Below, piece by piece: positions 62,580 through 64,000 of a stretch of DNA of 64,000 nucleotides. Source of the DNA: Muribaculaceae bacterium (GTDB lineage: Bacteria; Bacteroidota; Bacteroidia; Bacteroidales; Muribaculaceae); contig JAFVCX010000088.1 in the NCBI GenBank assembly GCA_017478855.1, positions 1 through 64,000 of the forward strand, read 5' to 3'. Each line of letters starts with the position of its first letter. The stretch's first letter is position 1. Below the pieces are notes generated by a model. It ran no database searches. It had not been told where the DNA came from and saw only the letters and a list, made by a program, of their open reading frames with translations. The position numbers and the translations under genes were made by a program.

Positions 62580-64000
62580 TTAATCCACCCCCAAATCACG
62601 CAGCGTGCGCGGTGCTGGGGTCTGAGGCTGTGGCTTGCGGTCTTTGAGCTGCTCAAGGATGACTTCGATGGCCTTATCGAGCTGCTGGTCGATACCGGCA
62701 AATTCTTGAGCCGGGTCGTTGTCGATAAGAATGTCGGGGTCAACACCGTGGTTCTCCACAATCCAGTTGCCTCGCATGTCATAATTGGTGAAGAAAGGCA
62801 CCCTGATGTCGGTCCCATCCATATAGGGCAGGGAGCCGCTGATGCCAATGATGCCGCCCCACGAGCGAGTGCCGATGAGCGTGCCAATCTTGTTTTCCTT
62901 GAAGCTCCACGGGAACAAGTCGCCGTCGCTGGCTGAATATTTGTTGACGAGGAGCACTTTAGGACCGTCGAGAGTGGCTTCGGGAATGGTGCCATTGAGG
63001 TTGCTGCCGCGGAACATCGTCAGGCGGTAGGGTTTGCGCAGCAGTCGCTCAATGATCATGGGTGAGATATTACCGCCACCGTTGCCGCGGTCGTCCACGA
63101 TGAGCGCTTCTTTATCGATTTGCGGGAAGAAATAGCGGGCAAACTCGCGCAGTCCTTCGGGGCCCATATCGGGGATATAGATGTAGCCCACACGGCCACC
63201 CGTTTTCTCGTTCACATAGGCAATGTTGTGCTGCACCCATTCGTAGTGATACAGTGGATACTCATCTTGAATGGGCTTGACCACCACCTTGCGCGCTCCC
63301 GTGCCGGCGGCATCGCCGGCAATGGTCAGCTCGGTCATCACATCGGCCTTGCCGCGCAGCAGAGTGTAGATGTTACTCACGGTGTCGGTTTTCACGCCAT
63401 CTACCGCCACGATGAAATCGCCCTCTTTCACGGCCATGCCCGGCTCAGTGAGCGGCGAGCGCAACTCGCTGCGCTCGGGCGCGCCTTTCAGGATGTGGGT
63501 GATTTTGAAGGCTTTCCCTTCGCGCTGGAGCTTGGCTCCGAGCATGCCGATGCATTGCTGTGCCGGCTCAATGTGGTCGCCGCCATCCACATAGGCGTGG
63601 CCACAAGCCAGCTCGCCAATCATGCCGCCAATCACATAAGTCAGGTCGAGGCGGTTTTTCACCCACGGCAGCAGAGCGGCATACTTGTCGTGCACCGCAT
63701 TCCAATCAACTCCGTGCATGTTTTTGAGATAGAAACCGTCGCGATAGGCTCGCCATGCCTCATTGAAGATCTGCTTCCACTCTTGCTCATAATTAACCAC
63801 GGCCGTCATGTCGTCGAGGTTCACGGCGTCGCTCAGGTCGGCCTTGTGCGGTGAGAGGTCGGTCACATAAATGTCGTCCTTCTTGAACCAGATGGCCTTT
63901 TTCCCGTTGGCCGAGGGTTCCATAGCGGCATTAGGAGCGATGAGTTCATCTTTTTGCTCATTCAGGTCATACACATGAGTGCCGCCGTTACCGTAGTACC
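62580..64000 (-). CDS. Tricorn-like protease (5' end outside window)
   Basis: The visible part is the C-terminal about 473 residues; the frame stays open to the window edge ([15 protein letters not shown]). It contains the end of a propeller, the tricorn core helix region ([30 protein letters not shown]), a PDZ domain ([17 protein letters not shown]) and an S41-type peptidase domain ([40 protein letters not shown] with the likely catalytic Ser, and [11 protein letters not shown]). It probably trims peptides in the periplasm. The end is Pro-rich ([12 protein letters not shown]). It lies 23 bases upstream of ligA on the same strand. Confidence 0.93.
   Translation of the reverse strand, partial: YYGNGGTHVYDLNEQKDELIAPNAAMEPSANGKKAIWFKKDDIYVTDLSPHKADLSDAVNLDDMTAVVNYEQEWKQIFNEAWRAYRDGFYLKNMHGVDWNAVHDKYAALLPWVKNRLDLTYVIGGMIGELACGHAYVDGGDHIEPAQQCIGMLGAKLQREGKAFKITHILKGAPERSELRSPLTEPGMAVKEGDFIVAVDGVKTDTVSNIYTLLRGKADVMTELTIAGDAAGTGARKVVVKPIQDEYPLYHYEWVQHNIAYVNEKTGGRVGYIYIPDMGPEGLREFARYFFPQIDKEALIVDDRGNGGGNISPMIIERLLRKPYRLTMFRGSNLNGTIPEATLDGPKVLLVNKYSASDGDLFPWSFKENKIGTLIGTRSWGGIIGISGSLPYMDGTDIRVPFFTNYDMRGNWIVENHGVDPDILIDNDPAQEFAGIDQQLDKAIEVILEQLKDRKPQPQTPAPRTLRDLGVD

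Noticed and set aside
1..64000. tRNA and rRNA genes
   Set aside because: I looked for T-arm-like GGTTCGAAT patterns and rRNA core sequences and saw none. A covariance search would be more reliable than reading by eye.

Overview
The window looks like a chromosomal segment of a gut-type Bacteroidales bacterium, most likely near Muribaculaceae, Prevotellaceae or Barnesiellaceae. Base composition is close to 50% GC for most genes. Start codons rarely have a Shine-Dalgarno sequence. Many genes are preceded by the Bacteroidetes -7 box TAnnTTTG. The gene content is typical of the order: an ECF sigma / FecR-like / TonB-dependent receptor unit, DUF3857 proteins, a DUF3943 protein, GLUG-repeat and dockerin-like secreted proteins, and LpxK next to an SppA-type peptidase. 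I saw no tRNA, rRNA, CRISPR array or intact mobile element.

Layout. 1-2.9 kb: an AddB-like PD-(D/E)XK nuclease (cut by the window edge) and the clamp-loader subunit HolB. 3-8 kb: a Bcr/CflA-type MFS pump, an ATP-grasp-like protein, Maf, a HAD phosphatase and TrpS, with a candidate small RNA between maf and the HAD gene. 8-12 kb: a DUF3943 protein and a BtuFCD-type corrinoid/siderophore ABC importer. 12-15 kb: a sugar acetyltransferase and pnp, which is interrupted by an in-frame TAA. 15-23 kb: an orphan glycosyltransferase behind a long structured leader, then a 2062-residue GLUG surface protein. 23-28 kb: a Ttd14-like NTPase-CYTH fusion and the ECF / anti-sigma / outer-membrane receptor operon. 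28-32 kb: two tandem DUF3857 transglutaminase-like proteins, of which only one keeps the catalytic triad. 32-36 kb: dGTPase, Aat, a DUF2007-like membrane protein and an HU pair, one member of which is an HU-transmembrane-LysM fusion. 36-42 kb: secreted GH18, GH9 and M6 peptidase genes, then a DUF1460 amidase-like protein. 42-49 kb: RluD-type synthase, PASTA protein, a DUF2284-like protein, a MATE exporter with a riboswitch-like leader, a metallophosphoesterase-PQQ fusion and an Hsp15-like protein. 49-51 kb: an AT-rich, frameshifted acyltransferase behind a second copy of the glycosyltransferase-type leader. 51-64 kb: L25, Pth, ThiL, purine nucleoside phosphorylase, LpxK, SppA, a CPBP protease, a phosphoethanolamine-transferase-like protein, LigA and a Tricorn-like protease (cut by the window edge).

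Most genes are household functions in short, tightly packed units. The accessory biology is at the cell surface: polysaccharide synthesis, lipid A, secreted hydrolases and peptidoglycan contact. The most unusual signals are non-coding or architectural. They are a conserved two-hairpin leader found in front of two separate envelope-sugar genes, a small RNA with an ideal promoter and terminator, a pseudoknot-like leader on the MATE gene, a folded leader on the phosphoethanolamine-transferase gene, and a protein built to link DNA to the cell wall.
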